Shown here piece by piece: positions 52,182 through 61,683 of a stretch of 64,000 bases of DNA. The stretch is from Pelagimonas varians (GTDB lineage Bacteria > Pseudomonadota > Alphaproteobacteria > Rhodobacterales > Rhodobacteraceae). A program made the translations under genes and the position numbers. The stretch lies in contig NZ_QKMF01000005.1 in assembly GCF_003208435.1 (NCBI RefSeq), positions 235,912 through 299,911 of the forward strand, in the 5' to 3' direction. The notes below the pieces were generated by a model that saw only the letters and a program-made list of their open reading frames with translations, did no database searches and had not been told where the DNA came from. Within the stretch, counting starts at the first letter, position 1. Each line of letters opens with the position of its first letter.

Positions 52182-52207
52182 TTGGCAGAACTTACGCGAA
52201 GCTCACT

Positions 52208-53137
52208 TTATCCAAGTTTCTCGGTCAGCTCTGGTACGGCGTCAAAGAGGTCGGCAACCAGACCGAAGTCGGCCACCTGAAAGATTGGCGCTTCTTCGTC
52301 TTTGTTAATTGCGACGATGATCTTTGAATCTTTCATACCTGCAAGGTGCTGGATCGCGCCTGAAATCCCTACAGCGATGTAGAGGTCCGGTGCCACAACC
52401 TTGCCGGTCTGGCCGACTTGCCAATCGTTCGGCGCGTAGCCGGAATCGACTGCCGCGCGCGACGCACCAACAGCGGCACCGAGCTTGTCCGCCAAGGCTT
52501 CGATGATTTTAAAGTCATCTTCGGACCCAACTCCGCGGCCGCCCGAGACAACGACACCAGCTGATGTCAGTTCAGGACGATCGCTTGCGGCAACCTTGTC
52601 TTCGACCCATTCGGAAAGACCGGGGTTTGCAACAGCCGAGATGGTTTCAACCGCAGCAGAACCACCCTCGCCAGCGGCGTCAAATGTCGAGGTGCGGAAG
52701 GTGATAACCTTGGTCGCGTCCGACGATTTCACGGTTTGCATGGCGTTGCCGGCATAAATCGGACGCTCGAATGTATCGGCGTCGACAACGGCAGTCGCGT
52801 CCGAGATCACCATCACGTCGAGCAGCGCAGCAACGCGCGGCATAACGTTCTTGGCGTCTGTGGTCGCAGGCGCAACGACATGGCTATAGTCACCCGCCAG
52901 CGACACGATCAGTGCAGCCGTGGGTTCCGCAAGGCGGTGGCCAAGGGATGCGTCTTCGGCGACCAAAACTTTGGCAACACCGTCGATTTTCGCGGCTGCT
53001 TCGCCAGCAGCGGCAGCAGATGCGCCACATGCCAGAACGGTCACGTCACCCAGTGCTTTTGCAGCGGTGACAGCTTTGGCGGTGGCGTCCATCGCCAGTT
53101 CGCCATTTGTGACTTCGGCAAGAAGTAGTACAGCCAT
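52208..53137 (-). CDS. etfA: Electron transfer flavoprotein, alpha subunit
   Basis: 309 aa. With EtfB it forms the soluble flavoprotein that takes electrons from acyl-CoA dehydrogenases (such as GcdH, also in this window) to ETF:quinone oxidoreductase. The FAD-binding C-terminal domain has [20 protein letters not shown] and [20 protein letters not shown] and [20 protein letters not shown]. The start ATG shares one base with the etfB stop (TAATG). Confidence 0.96.
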   Translation of the reverse strand: MAVLLLAEVTNGELAMDATAKAVTAAKALGDVTVLACGASAAAAGEAAAKIDGVAKVLVAEDASLGHRLAEPTAALIVSLAGDYSHVVAPATTDAKNVMPRVAALLDVMVISDATAVVDADTFERPIYAGNAMQTVKSSDATKVITFRTSTFDAAGEGGSAAVETISAVANPGLSEWVEDKVAASDRPELTSAGVVVSGGRGVGSEDDFKIIEALADKLGAAVGASRAAVDSGYAPNDWQVGQTGKVVAPDLYIAVGISGAIQHLAGMKDSKIIVAINKDEEAPIFQVADFGLVADLFDAVPELTEKLG

Positions 53138-53895
53138 TACACAGCCCCCGCTTCTTTAAGTTTCGCGACAAGCTCGTCAACCGAGCCAACTTTGATACCA
53201 GCAGCCCGGGCTGCGGGCTCTTCGGTTTTGACAACGGTCAGGCGCGGGGTGACATCAACGCCGTAATCGCCGGGCGTCTTTTCATCCAGCGGCTTGCGCT
53301 TGGCTTTCATGATGTTTGGCAAGGACGCATAACGCGGCTCGTTCAAACGCAGGTCAACGGTGATGATGGTTGGCATCTTCACTGTGATAGTCTGCAAGCC
53401 GCCGTCAACTTCGCGTGTGACTTTGGCGTTGTCGCCGTCGATGTCGACCTCAGAAGCAAAGGTGCCCTGTGACCAACCCAGCAGAGCCGACAACATCTGA
53501 CCTGTGGCGTTCATGTCGTTGTCGATCGCCTGTTTGCCAGCAAGAACCAGACCTGGCTCTTCTTCCTTGACTATCGCAGCCAGAATTTTGGCAACGGCCA
53601 GCGGTTCGATATCCGTGTGGACGTCGTCTGCCGCGACAACCAGGATTGCGCGGTCTGCGCCCATCGCAAGCGCGGTGCGCAGTGTTTCCTGATTTTGCTT
53701 AACACCGATTGAAACGGCCACGACCTCGGTCGCTTTGCCAGCTTCTTTCAGGCGGATGGCCTCTTCGACGGCAATCTCGTCGAACGGGTTCATCGACATT
53801 TTCACGTTGGCGAGATCAACTCCGCTACCGTCCGCTTTGACACGAACCTTAACGTTATAGTCAATCACGCGCTTGACAGGCACCAAAACCTTCAT
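53137..53895 (-). CDS. etfB: Electron transfer flavoprotein, beta subunit
   Basis: 252 aa. The AMP-binding subunit of ETF. The signature is [60 protein letters not shown] and [20 protein letters not shown]. Length is normal. It is the first gene of the pair, with AGGAG before the ATG. The etfD quinone oxidoreductase is not adjacent. Confidence 0.96.
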   Translation of the reverse strand: MKVLVPVKRVIDYNVKVRVKADGSGVDLANVKMSMNPFDEIAVEEAIRLKEAGKATEVVAVSIGVKQNQETLRTALAMGADRAILVVAADDVHTDIEPLAVAKILAAIVKEEEPGLVLAGKQAIDNDMNATGQMLSALLGWSQGTFASEVDIDGDNAKVTREVDGGLQTITVKMPTIITVDLRLNEPRYASLPNIMKAKRKPLDEKTPGDYGVDVTPRLTVVKTEEPAARAAGIKVGSVDELVAKLKEAGAV

Positions 53896-54144
53896 CGCGT
53901 TCCTCTCCTTTAAACGATTCCGCGGGATTCCCCGCTGTTAGCCATTCTTGGCGAGTGTGATAGCGCGGGCGGGGCGGTTGAAACAGGGCAAAATCGTCAC
54001 GTTATCGCCAACAGACGTCGCGTTTTCTATCAAACGCCTTTCTGACCGGCTTTGGGCAAGGTTTTGTAAGGCTAAAGTAGGATTTGGTTGGGATTGGATG
54101 TGATTTGGCAGACCGCCGCATGGGCGCAGCGCCCGCCTTTGATG

Positions 54145-55284
54145 CTACTGCGCCTGGTCAAACGTTGATGTTTGATCGCAAATGGTCTGAAGGTCTGCCC
54201 ACTGCGATTGGCTTAGCAAGGCACGCGATTCAAACCCTGTGGGCACAGCCGCACGGGCTTGGGCAATGCGGTCCCCCAAAGCTGGGTGTGACATGAAGTG
54301 TGCCTCAATCCCGGATATCTCACCGCCAAGGCTTCGAAACCGTTCAAACATATCAGCCAGTTCTGCGGGAGAAATGCCCGCTCTTTGCAGAACTTGATAG
54401 GCAAAAACGTCGGCTTGTGCCTCGGCGTCTCGGCTGTATTGCGCTGCGATCAGCTGTTCGGTCAATAACAGCATCATTGCCCCGCCGGCGAAATCGCCGA
54501 ACAACAATCCAAGCACCCCGATTGATCCGGCAGAGCGCAGGGCATGGCGCGTTGGATCGCGGCTGACGACATGGCCGATTTCATGGGCAAAGACTGCGGC
54601 AATTTCTTCTGGATCTGCGGCTTTGTCGATCAGGCCCTTGAACAGCACAATATGACCGCCGGGTAAGGCAAATGCATTAACCATCGGATGATCGAGCACA
54701 TGCACCGTCAATTGGGGCGGCGCATCCATGGCCTGTGTCAGCCGGTTTTGCATTTGGTCCAAGGCCGAGCGTCCCGGTGCTTTGGTGCAAAAATGCACGC
54801 CGTCGACGTTTTCACTTAAAGCCCCCCGAATTTGCTCCAGCGTGACTTCTCCTAGTGCGTGTTCGCCCTCGGGTGGGATGAATTCGGCAAGCTGATCGGC
54901 CATCAATGGCACGAGTACAAAGGCAATCAACCCGACCGAAGCCACCGCTGCCGCAGCCCAGACAAAGAGCTTGCTGCGCTGGATCACCGGTGCGCGGCGT
55001 GTGGCGTGCGGCAAATCCGGCAGCAGGCGGTGATCAGGCAGAACCAAGCGGCGCAACGGGTCCCCGTGCAGACGCAAGACCAATCGCGCTTTGTCTGCTT
55101 GGTCCGGTATCAAACGCACATCAAGCAGCGGCCATGTTTCGGTGATGTCTGTGGTTTCTATGATCAAAGCGCGCTGTGACGCATCGACCCAGACCTCGGC
55201 CTTGATCGGCATCGGCACAATTCCATCAAAGAAACGGCCCGTGTGGTGGTCGCGTCTGGCAGGGGGGAACAATGCGTCGCTCAT
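54145..55284 (-). CDS. M48-family membrane metallopeptidase
   Basis: 379 aa. The zinc motif HEIGH is at 234-238 (AAVFAHEIGHVVSRDP) and the third ligand Glu is in DAEAQADVFAYQV. One membrane helix at about 106-128 (WAAAAVASVGLIAFVLVPLM) anchors the protein, so the protease domain faces the periplasm. Residues 1-100 form an extra domain (TETWPLLDVRLIPDQADKAR). The gene overlaps yjgN by four bases (ATGA), so the pair is co-translated. Such pairs occur together often; the role is likely envelope protein quality control, which I infer from the family. Confidence 0.9.
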   Translation of the reverse strand: MSDALFPPARRDHHTGRFFDGIVPMPIKAEVWVDASQRALIIETTDITETWPLLDVRLIPDQADKARLVLRLHGDPLRRLVLPDHRLLPDLPHATRRAPVIQRSKLFVWAAAAVASVGLIAFVLVPLMADQLAEFIPPEGEHALGEVTLEQIRGALSENVDGVHFCTKAPGRSALDQMQNRLTQAMDAPPQLTVHVLDHPMVNAFALPGGHIVLFKGLIDKAADPEEIAAVFAHEIGHVVSRDPTRHALRSAGSIGVLGLLFGDFAGGAMMLLLTEQLIAAQYSRDAEAQADVFAYQVLQRAGISPAELADMFERFRSLGGEISGIEAHFMSHPALGDRIAQARAAVPTGFESRALLSQSQWADLQTICDQTSTFDQAQ

Positions 55285-56582
55285 ATCGAGGCTCCAACGT
55301 CCAAAGCCTCGGCAAAACCCTCTGCTTCTATGTGTTCATCACGCGGACGCTGGCGAATGTCCTTGATATTGTCGGCACCGTGCAGTTCCAACACCGATGC
55401 GTAGTGGCGCATGATCGGCATGGTCACATATGTTTGCATCAACACGGACCATAGCAAAAAGACCGCAAAATATGTGGCGACCCCGATAGCTATTAAAACC
55501 GGATGATTTCCCTGAAACAGAATTTCGGGGTCGAAGGTGTCTGTGCCAAAATTCTCTGCGGTGCCCAAAAAGGCGCCTATTGTCACAAAGAAAACCAAGC
55601 CCATTATCAGGCCAAGCAGGATGCCGGCAAACAGGTATCCACCGACATAAATGCCAAAAACGCGCAGCGAGGACGGGCGCATTTTCAAGGTGATTTCTTG
55701 CATCTTCTTGGTTTCTGTCAGGCGGCGCAGGCTATCAACACGGTAGTAGACCAACCCAAACGGCAAGACCAATATTGCGGCCAGCCCTGGAAGAAGGGCG
55801 TTGTCCGGACTGCTGGAAAACGCGATCACCGCAGTCGCAAGGCCAGCGACAATTCCGATAAACAACCACTTCGCTGAGGGGTAGAGCATGGTCCAGCGTC
55901 CACCCTGGGTGAGTCTGGCAGTCCCCCAAGAGGTGCGATCGGTTTTGTATTTTTCCAACCGAAAGGTCATCAATGGCCAAAGCAGCCCGGCGCTGACCAG
56001 TGTCAGCCCCCAATATAGCAAAGACCGCCACGCATAACCCCACGCTGCGGGTTCAAGTCCAAACCGCAATCCCCGCCAGCGTGTGCGGGCCAGAACATAG
56101 CGGCGGGCGCGATACTGGGCGTAAAACCAAATCGGAATCACCCCCAAGAAGCTGAGCAAATAGGCGGCAAAGTTACCTTGGAACAAAGCGAAACTGGCAA
56201 ACATCAAAAGCAGGTTCACAACGCCAATATAAAAGGCAAGGATAACCACCGCGACCAAGAACCCCAGGAGCTTTTCAATGGGATCCCCGACGTATTCCAG
56301 TGGGATGCCACCGATGCGGATAGCCGACCAATACCAACGCCGCAGGCGGGTCTTCATCCAAAAGCGGTAAAAGCCGAGTGTCAGAACTGTCAGGATTCCG
56401 GTTTTGAAGGCCAGCCAGAACAAATGCCTGCGCAAACCGACAAATTCACCAGCCAGAACATTGGGGTTGGCGGGCGGAGTTGGCGGCGCTGGCGCGGCAT
56501 CGGGCACTTGCACAGGCTCTGCCGGAGCAGTGGGCGCAGAGGTAACCCCCCAAGGGGATCGGGGCGTATCAGTTGACGTCAA
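55281..56582 (-). CDS. YjgN (DUF898) family membrane protein
   Basis: 433 aa. The N-terminal 40 residues are Pro/Ala-rich (PVQVPDAAPAPPTPPANPNV). Then come about eight membrane helices with RYVLARTRWRGLRFGLEPAA, a typical DUF898 element, and YWSAIRIGGIPLEYVGDPIE near 85-105. Function unknown. It is the upstream member of the two-gene unit with the M48 peptidase. Confidence 0.85.
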   Translation of the reverse strand: MTSTDTPRSPWGVTSAPTAPAEPVQVPDAAPAPPTPPANPNVLAGEFVGLRRHLFWLAFKTGILTVLTLGFYRFWMKTRLRRWYWSAIRIGGIPLEYVGDPIEKLLGFLVAVVILAFYIGVVNLLLMFASFALFQGNFAAYLLSFLGVIPIWFYAQYRARRYVLARTRWRGLRFGLEPAAWGYAWRSLLYWGLTLVSAGLLWPLMTFRLEKYKTDRTSWGTARLTQGGRWTMLYPSAKWLFIGIVAGLATAVIAFSSSPDNALLPGLAAILVLPFGLVYYRVDSLRRLTETKKMQEITLKMRPSSLRVFGIYVGGYLFAGILLGLIMGLVFFVTIGAFLGTAENFGTDTFDPEILFQGNHPVLIAIGVATYFAVFLLWSVLMQTYVTMPIMRHYASVLELHGADNIKDIRQRPRDEHIEAEGFAEALDVGASI

Positions 56583-56699
56583 AGGGCATACTCAAGGGAC
56601 CTGTTTCCTCCAGCCTGCTCTGAGGGGGGCCTTGAGGCAAGTGGGAAATTCCCTAGGTCCGGCGCTGTGTGTTTTGGATGCGAGGCTATGGGCCACGAA

Positions 56700-56729
56700 A
56701 AAGGCCCCGAAAACGCCTCTGGGACCTTT
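56700..56729. terminator. Terminator of parC
   Basis: AAAGG-CCC pairs with GGG-CCTTT with one mismatch, just after the parC stop; T run on the minus strand. Confidence 0.55.
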
Positions 56730-56734
56730 GCTGT

Positions 56735-59158
56735 TTAGTTGAAAAGGTTGTCACGCGGGAAGCCACGCGGAGCCATGCGGCCAATACCGGCACGTTTGCC
56801 CAGCCAATCCGCCAGTTCGTTTTCTGTCCGGGTGCGGCCCGCAGGGTCTAGCCAGCTAAGCCCGTCTTCAAGGGTGAAGGTTCGGGCATCGGACATGCCG
56901 CCGTCCTTGTATTTTTGCAAACGAACGCCTTTGCCGCGCCCCATTTCAGGGAGCTCTTCCAAGGCAAAGATCAGCACCTTGCGGTTTTCGCCAACAACAG
57001 CGACCGCGTTGCCATCAACCGGTTTGCACAGCTTGGCGCGCACGGGTTCGCGCACGTTCAAGACCTGCTTGCCGTTTTTCGTCTGAGCAATCACGTCGTT
57101 TTCCGGAACGACGAAACCGTCACCAGCCGATGACGCAACCAGCAGTTTGCGGCCAGGCTTGTGAATAAACAGGTCGATAATTTCTGCCTCATTCGGCAGG
57201 TCAACCATCAGACGCAGCGGTTCGCCCATGCCGCGCCCGCCGGGCAGGTTGGCGGCAGACAGGGTGTAGAAACGACCGTTGCTGCCGAAGACCAGCAAAC
57301 GGTCAGTGGTTTCGGCATGGAAGATAAAGCGCGGACCGTCACCGTCCTTGAACTTTAGCTCACGAGCGAGGTCGATGTGGCCGGTCATCGCCCTGATCCA
57401 CCCCATTTGCGAACAGACAATGGTGATGGGCTCCCGTTCAATCATGGCCTCGATGGGAACATCTTCAGCTTCACCCGCTTCAGCAAAGGTCGTCAGGCGG
57501 TGGCCGCGGGGGTGATCCTTAAAGAACTTTTTCCGTACGTCGCGCAACTCTTCGCCAATGGATTTCCATTGCAGGTCATCGCTGTCGAGCAGGTCTTCGA
57601 GACCGGCGCGCTCTTCCATCAGCTTGTCGCGCTCGTTTACCAGCTCCAGCTCTTCGAGCCGGCGCAAACTGCGCAGACGCATATTCAAGATGGCTTCGGC
57701 TTGAACGTCAGACAGGCCTTCGGACCGGCCTTCAAAGCGGGCGGGAATTTTGCCATCGGTGCCATCATCGGCGATTTCGCCGCGCGCGATTGCGTCAGGG
57801 TCTTCGCGCAAGACCAAAGACTTGACGGAAATGCCGGTCAGAGGGGATTTATAATCGCTCTCGTCTGTGGCACGTACCAGCGTGGCTTGGTGGCTGCGCG
57901 ACCAGTCTTCGTACATCATCGCCGCTTTGGGATCGTCATCATACCGGATGATATCGATCACGCGGTCCAGATTGAGGAAGGCAATAATCAAGCCTTCGAG
58001 CACTTCGAGCCGGTTGTCGATTTTTGCCATCCGGTGACGTGTCCGGCGAATTAACACTTCGCGGCGGAAATCGACAAAGGCGCGCAGCACTTCCTTGAGC
58101 GAACAAACCTTAGGGGTCACCCCATCGATCAGTACGTTCATGTTCAGAGAGAATCGCGTTTCCAGATCGGAGTTCTTGAACAACATATTCATTAAGACGT
58201 CTGGATCGACGTTCTTGGATTTGGGTTCCAGAATCAGACGGATATCTTCGGCTGATTCGTCACGGACATCAGCCAGAATCGGGATCTTTTTAATCTGGAT
58301 CAGTTCGGCAATGCGTTCGACCAATTTGCCCTTTTGCACCTGATAAGGGATCTCGGTCACGACAACCTGCCATTGTCCGCGGCCCATGTCTTCGACTTCC
58401 CAGCGGGCCCGCAACCGGATGCTGCCGCGGCCTGTGCTATAGGCGGTGGCGATGTTTTCAGGCGGTTCGACAATCACGCCGCCGGTGGGAAAATCCGGCC
58501 CCGGGACGTATTGCAACAAAGTGTCGTCTACCGCATTGGGGGATTTGATCAGATGCAGGCAGGCATTGATCAATTCACCAATATTGTGGGGCGGAATGTT
58601 TGTCGCCATGCCCACCGCAATCCCGCTGGACCCGTTGGCCAGCAGATTGGGGTAGGACGCGGGCAACACTGATGGTTCTTCGAGGCGACCATCATAATTG
58701 GGGCGGAAATCGACAGCGTTTTCGTCCAGCCCTTCAAGCAGTGCTTCGGACATGATTGTCATCCGCGCTTCGGTATAGCGCGAGGCGGCGGGGTTATCGC
58801 CGTCGATGTTGCCAAAGTTACCCTGACCGTCGACCAGCGGGTAGCGGATGGTGAAATCCTGGGCCAGACGGGCCATCGCGTCATAGATCGCCATGTCACC
58901 ATGCGGGTGGAAATCCCCCATGGTGTCGCCGCTGATCTTGGCCGATTTCAAAAACCCGCCGGATGAGGAAAGCCGCAAACGCCGCATCGCATACAAGATT
59001 CGGCGGTGCACCGGCTTTAGCCCATCACGCGCATCAGGCAGGGCACGGTGCATAATAGTCGAAAGCGCATAGGTCAGATACCGGTCACCTATCGCACGGC
59101 GAAGCGGTTCTGAAAGCTGGCGGCCAGTGAGGCCCTTGTCCGAGGAGTCGTCATTCAT
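56735..59158 (-). CDS. parC: DNA topoisomerase IV subunit A
   Basis: 807 aa. ParC with ParE decatenates daughter chromosomes. The N-terminal domain has DGLKPVHRRILYAMRRLRLS, the active-site Tyr in AASRYTEARMTIMSEALLEG, and LPQGNFGNIDGD-like sequence before it. The C-terminal domain is the beta-propeller found in ParC (shorter than in GyrA). In the quinolone-binding region the segment is DFHPHGDMAIYDAM, so the residue equivalent to E. coli Ser80 is Met and that equivalent to Glu84 is Asp. The length and the lack of a GyrA box fit ParC. parE is not in the window. Confidence 0.93.
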   Translation of the reverse strand: MNDDSSDKGLTGRQLSEPLRRAIGDRYLTYALSTIMHRALPDARDGLKPVHRRILYAMRRLRLSSSGGFLKSAKISGDTMGDFHPHGDMAIYDAMARLAQDFTIRYPLVDGQGNFGNIDGDNPAASRYTEARMTIMSEALLEGLDENAVDFRPNYDGRLEEPSVLPASYPNLLANGSSGIAVGMATNIPPHNIGELINACLHLIKSPNAVDDTLLQYVPGPDFPTGGVIVEPPENIATAYSTGRGSIRLRARWEVEDMGRGQWQVVVTEIPYQVQKGKLVERIAELIQIKKIPILADVRDESAEDIRLILEPKSKNVDPDVLMNMLFKNSDLETRFSLNMNVLIDGVTPKVCSLKEVLRAFVDFRREVLIRRTRHRMAKIDNRLEVLEGLIIAFLNLDRVIDIIRYDDDPKAAMMYEDWSRSHQATLVRATDESDYKSPLTGISVKSLVLREDPDAIARGEIADDGTDGKIPARFEGRSEGLSDVQAEAILNMRLRSLRRLEELELVNERDKLMEERAGLEDLLDSDDLQWKSIGEELRDVRKKFFKDHPRGHRLTTFAEAGEAEDVPIEAMIEREPITIVCSQMGWIRAMTGHIDLARELKFKDGDGPRFIFHAETTDRLLVFGSNGRFYTLSAANLPGGRGMGEPLRLMVDLPNEAEIIDLFIHKPGRKLLVASSAGDGFVVPENDVIAQTKNGKQVLNVREPVRAKLCKPVDGNAVAVVGENRKVLIFALEELPEMGRGKGVRLQKYKDGGMSDARTFTLEDGLSWLDPAGRTRTENELADWLGKRAGIGRMAPRGFPRDNLFN

Positions 59159-59322
59159 ACGGATTGTGATACTGCCACTGCACCCAACCGTAAAGCGCGC
59201 GGGTGGGAAATATTCTCGGAATTTCCCTTACGCCTTTCGAGTCATTTCGTGTATGAAGATTACATCGTCGCGAAAGCTGCATGCGACGATGTGGTGGGGT
59301 ATTATTCTTTTGGGGGGTAGGA

Positions 59323-59865
59323 ATGGCGCGTGTCATCCTTTTGACGTTTGCATGTTTGGGTTGGGCTTGGTTCGAGCTGTCCGGCGGGTCTGATTTTCAA
59401 CCGGGCCAGAATGGCGTAACGCTGGTGGCCTCCGTGCCTAAAGTCACGTCAGATCGCATTGAACCTGCCGTCCCGCAGGTCGCCCGTGCTGATACAACCG
59501 GCTCTGCGCTGACATCCTTTGGAACTCCGAAAACGGCCAAGGTGATTCTCGCCTCTGCTGTGAGAACGCCCAAACCCGTTATTGCACCCGCTGTTGCCCA
59601 AGCGCCGCTGATGGCCACACCCGCCGTGGCCCGCGATTCGATTGCGACAGAGTTCGCTGTTTTGGCCGATTATCGTCAGGTCACCGGATCACGAGTGAAT
59701 TTACGCGGCGGTCCAAGCACGAAATTTGATGTGGTCACACAATTGCTGCGCGGCGAAGAGGTCGAGATTTTGGCGAACCAAGACGATGGTTGGGTTAAGC
59801 TGCGGGCCTTGGATGGCAGCGAAATTGGCTGGATGTCTGATAGTTTCCTCAAGGCGGTCAACTGA
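59323..59865 (+). CDS. SH3-domain exported protein
   Basis: 180 aa. A hydrophobic N-terminus (MARVILLTFACLGWAWFELS) acts as signal or anchor; then a Thr/Ala/Pro-rich linker of about 100 residues; then an SH3b domain at about 120-178 (SRVNLRGGPSTKFDVVTQLL, then RGEEVEILANQDDGWVKLRA, then GSEIGWMSDSFLKAVN). Such bacterial SH3 domains bind peptidoglycan or peptides, so the protein probably sits in the periplasm. The ATG at 59323 is preferred to 59281 because of GGGGG about 6 bases upstream and because it opens the signal. Confidence 0.85.
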   Translation: MARVILLTFACLGWAWFELSGGSDFQPGQNGVTLVASVPKVTSDRIEPAVPQVARADTTGSALTSFGTPKTAKVILASAVRTPKPVIAPAVAQAPLMATPAVARDSIATEFAVLADYRQVTGSRVNLRGGPSTKFDVVTQLLRGEEVEILANQDDGWVKLRALDGSEIGWMSDSFLKAVN

Positions 59866-59890
59866 CTGTCTTTCCCTTGGCACGGGGAAC

Positions 59891-59917
59891 AAAACGCGCG
59901 GGCAACCGCGCGTTTTT
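59891..59917 (+). terminator. Terminator of the SH3-domain gene
   Basis: AAAACGCGCGG pairs with CCGCGCGTTTT around a GCAA loop, a very stable stem followed by T's. Confidence 0.92.
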
Positions 59918-59984
59918 GTGTTTTAGGGGTGTTCCTCGGGTGAAAGGGGCCTAAATCAGCGTGAAACGTGCAGTGAGGCCCGAA

Positions 59985-60818
59985 ATGACTGGCAAAACGA
60001 TTCTAATCACCGGTTGTTCGTCAGGCATTGGATTTGATGTTGCACATAGTTTGCGAGATCGTGGATGGACAGTTTTTGCGTCCTGTCGACAGCAAAAGGA
60101 TTGCGACCAGTTCATAGCCCAAGGCTTTGCGTCCCCATTGATCGACTACACGCAGCGCGGAACCATTGCATCCGGCCTGCAAGAGGTTCTGACCGTGACC
60201 GGAGGCCATTTGGATGCGCTGTTCAACAATGGCGCGCATGCCACACCCGGCGCAGTTGAAGATCTTCCGGCGGACGCTTTGCGCGCAATTTTTGAGGCCA
60301 ATGTGTTTGGTTGGCACGATTTGACAACGCGGGTGATTCCGGTGATGCGGGCGCAAGGGCACGGACGGATTATCAACCATTCCTCTGTTCTTGGTCTGGT
60401 GACGATCCCATGGCGGGGGGCCTATACTGCGACAAAATTTGCAACCGAAGGGCTAACAGATACCCTGCGAACGGAAATGGCTGGAATAGGCATTCACATT
60501 GTGACGCTGAACACCGGCCCTGTGACGTCGAAGATCCGGCAAAACGCGATTCCCCATTTTGAACGTTGGGTTGACTGGCGCGGATCTGCCCGGGTGCAAG
60601 ACTACGAAGACCGGTTGATCAAGCGCTTATACGAAGACCGCGGCCCCGATACGTTCGAATTACCGGCCTCGGCGGTGACCGCAAAGGTGATACATGCGTT
60701 GGAATCGTCTAAACCGCGACCACGCTACTATATAACAAAAGCGACATATCTAATGGGGGCCGCGCGGCGCTTGCTCAGCACCCGAATGCTTGATTGGCTT
60801 GTGACGAAGGGCGGCTAG
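59985..60818 (+). CDS. SDR-family oxidoreductase
   Basis: 277 aa. The Rossmann motif TGCSSGIG is at about residues 11-18, NNGA at about 86, the catalytic Ser in NHSSVLG, and YTATK as the YxxxK pair. The classical SDR pattern gives NAD(P)-dependent reduction or oxidation of alcohols or ketones; the C-terminal basic region (TKATYLMGAARRLLS) resembles SDRs acting on lipids or steroids. The substrate is unknown. GTGAGG lies 7 bases before the ATG at 59985; the GTG at 59961 is less likely. Confidence 0.88.
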   Translation: MTGKTILITGCSSGIGFDVAHSLRDRGWTVFASCRQQKDCDQFIAQGFASPLIDYTQRGTIASGLQEVLTVTGGHLDALFNNGAHATPGAVEDLPADALRAIFEANVFGWHDLTTRVIPVMRAQGHGRIINHSSVLGLVTIPWRGAYTATKFATEGLTDTLRTEMAGIGIHIVTLNTGPVTSKIRQNAIPHFERWVDWRGSARVQDYEDRLIKRLYEDRGPDTFELPASAVTAKVIHALESSKPRPRYYITKATYLMGAARRLLSTRMLDWLVTKGG

Positions 60819-60868
60819 CTCTTTTCCGCAAGGACGCGTATGTCTGCAGCACTGAAACGGAGGAATCC

Positions 60869-61069
60869 ATGGCCCAAGATCCACTATTTTTAGTCATCCT
60901 CGTCGCTATGGCGGCGGTGGTGGGAATTTTGCTGTTTGGCATTGGCTCGTTCGCCAAAGGCGGTGAATTTAACAAAAAGCATGCGAACAAGGCGATGCGA
61001 TGGCGCATTATTGCGCAGTTTATTGCGGTGCTTTTGGTGCTGCTGTTTGTGTGGCTTAGGAAAAGCTGA
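60869..61069 (+). CDS. Twin-transmembrane small protein (HIG1-like)
   Basis: 66 aa with two membrane helices (LFLVILVAMAAVVGILLFGI and RIIAQFIAVLLVLLFVWL) separated by a polar loop (GSFAKGGEFNKKHANKAMRW). It resembles the HIG1-type twin-TM proteins that, in mitochondria and Rhodobacter, associate with cytochrome oxidase or respiratory supercomplexes. ACGGAGGAA before the ATG is a good ribosome site. It overlaps the ATG of the cobalamin adenosyltransferase gene by one base. Confidence 0.75.
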   Translation: MAQDPLFLVILVAMAAVVGILLFGIGSFAKGGEFNKKHANKAMRWRIIAQFIAVLLVLLFVWLRKS

Positions 61070-61641
61070 TGGTTGTCCTGAACAAGATTTACACCCGAAC
61101 CGGTGACAAGGGTGACACGGCGCTGGGCAATGGAACGCGGGTCGCGAAATACGACGCGCGGGTTGAGGCCTATGGCACCTCGGATGAATTGAATGCAATT
61201 GTTGGTTTGGCGCGGCTGCACGCAACGGGCGACATGGATGCACAGCTTAGCCTGATCCAAAACGATTTGTTTGATCTGGGTGCAGACATGTGTCAGCCGA
61301 ATATGGAACAAGACGCCGAGGCTGAATATCCACCGCTGCGTATGGTTCAGGCGCAGGTTGACCGCCTTGAAAGCGAGATCGATGCGATGACTGCTCAACT
61401 GGAGCCATTGCGCAGCTTCATCTTGCCAGGCGGCAGTGCTTTGTCGGCCTATCTGCACCAGTGCAGGACAGTTGCGCGGCGGGCCGAGCGGCTTGCAGTG
61501 GCGTTAGCAGCTTCCGAAACGGTGAACCCCGCTGCGGTCAAATACTTGAACCGCTTGTCAGATTGGTTTTTTGCGGCGGGCCGGATGGCCAATGACGGTG
61601 GTAAATCTGACGTCCTTTGGGTTCCTGGCGCTAACCGCTAA
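61069..61641 (+). CDS. Cob(I)alamin adenosyltransferase, PduO type
   Basis: 190 aa. The signature VYTRTGDKGDT-like start (NKIYTRTGDKGDTALGNGTR), AYGTSDELNAIVGLARLH and the catalytic CRTVARRAERLAVALAA are those of PduO-type adenosyltransferases, which make adenosylcobalamin from cob(I)alamin and ATP. This group includes CobO-unrelated salvage enzymes. The start overlaps the small twin-TM gene by one base. No cobalamin transporter or riboswitch was seen nearby. Confidence 0.93.
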   Translation: MVVLNKIYTRTGDKGDTALGNGTRVAKYDARVEAYGTSDELNAIVGLARLHATGDMDAQLSLIQNDLFDLGADMCQPNMEQDAEAEYPPLRMVQAQVDRLESEIDAMTAQLEPLRSFILPGGSALSAYLHQCRTVARRAERLAVALAASETVNPAAVKYLNRLSDWFFAAGRMANDGGKSDVLWVPGANR

Positions 61642-61683
61642 GGATTCGCGGCCCAAAGGCACACTGAATTGGCGCGTTAGGCT

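Noticed and set aside
54084..54296. Short plus-strand frame across the end of the M48 gene
   Set aside because: A shadow of the real gene on the other strand.
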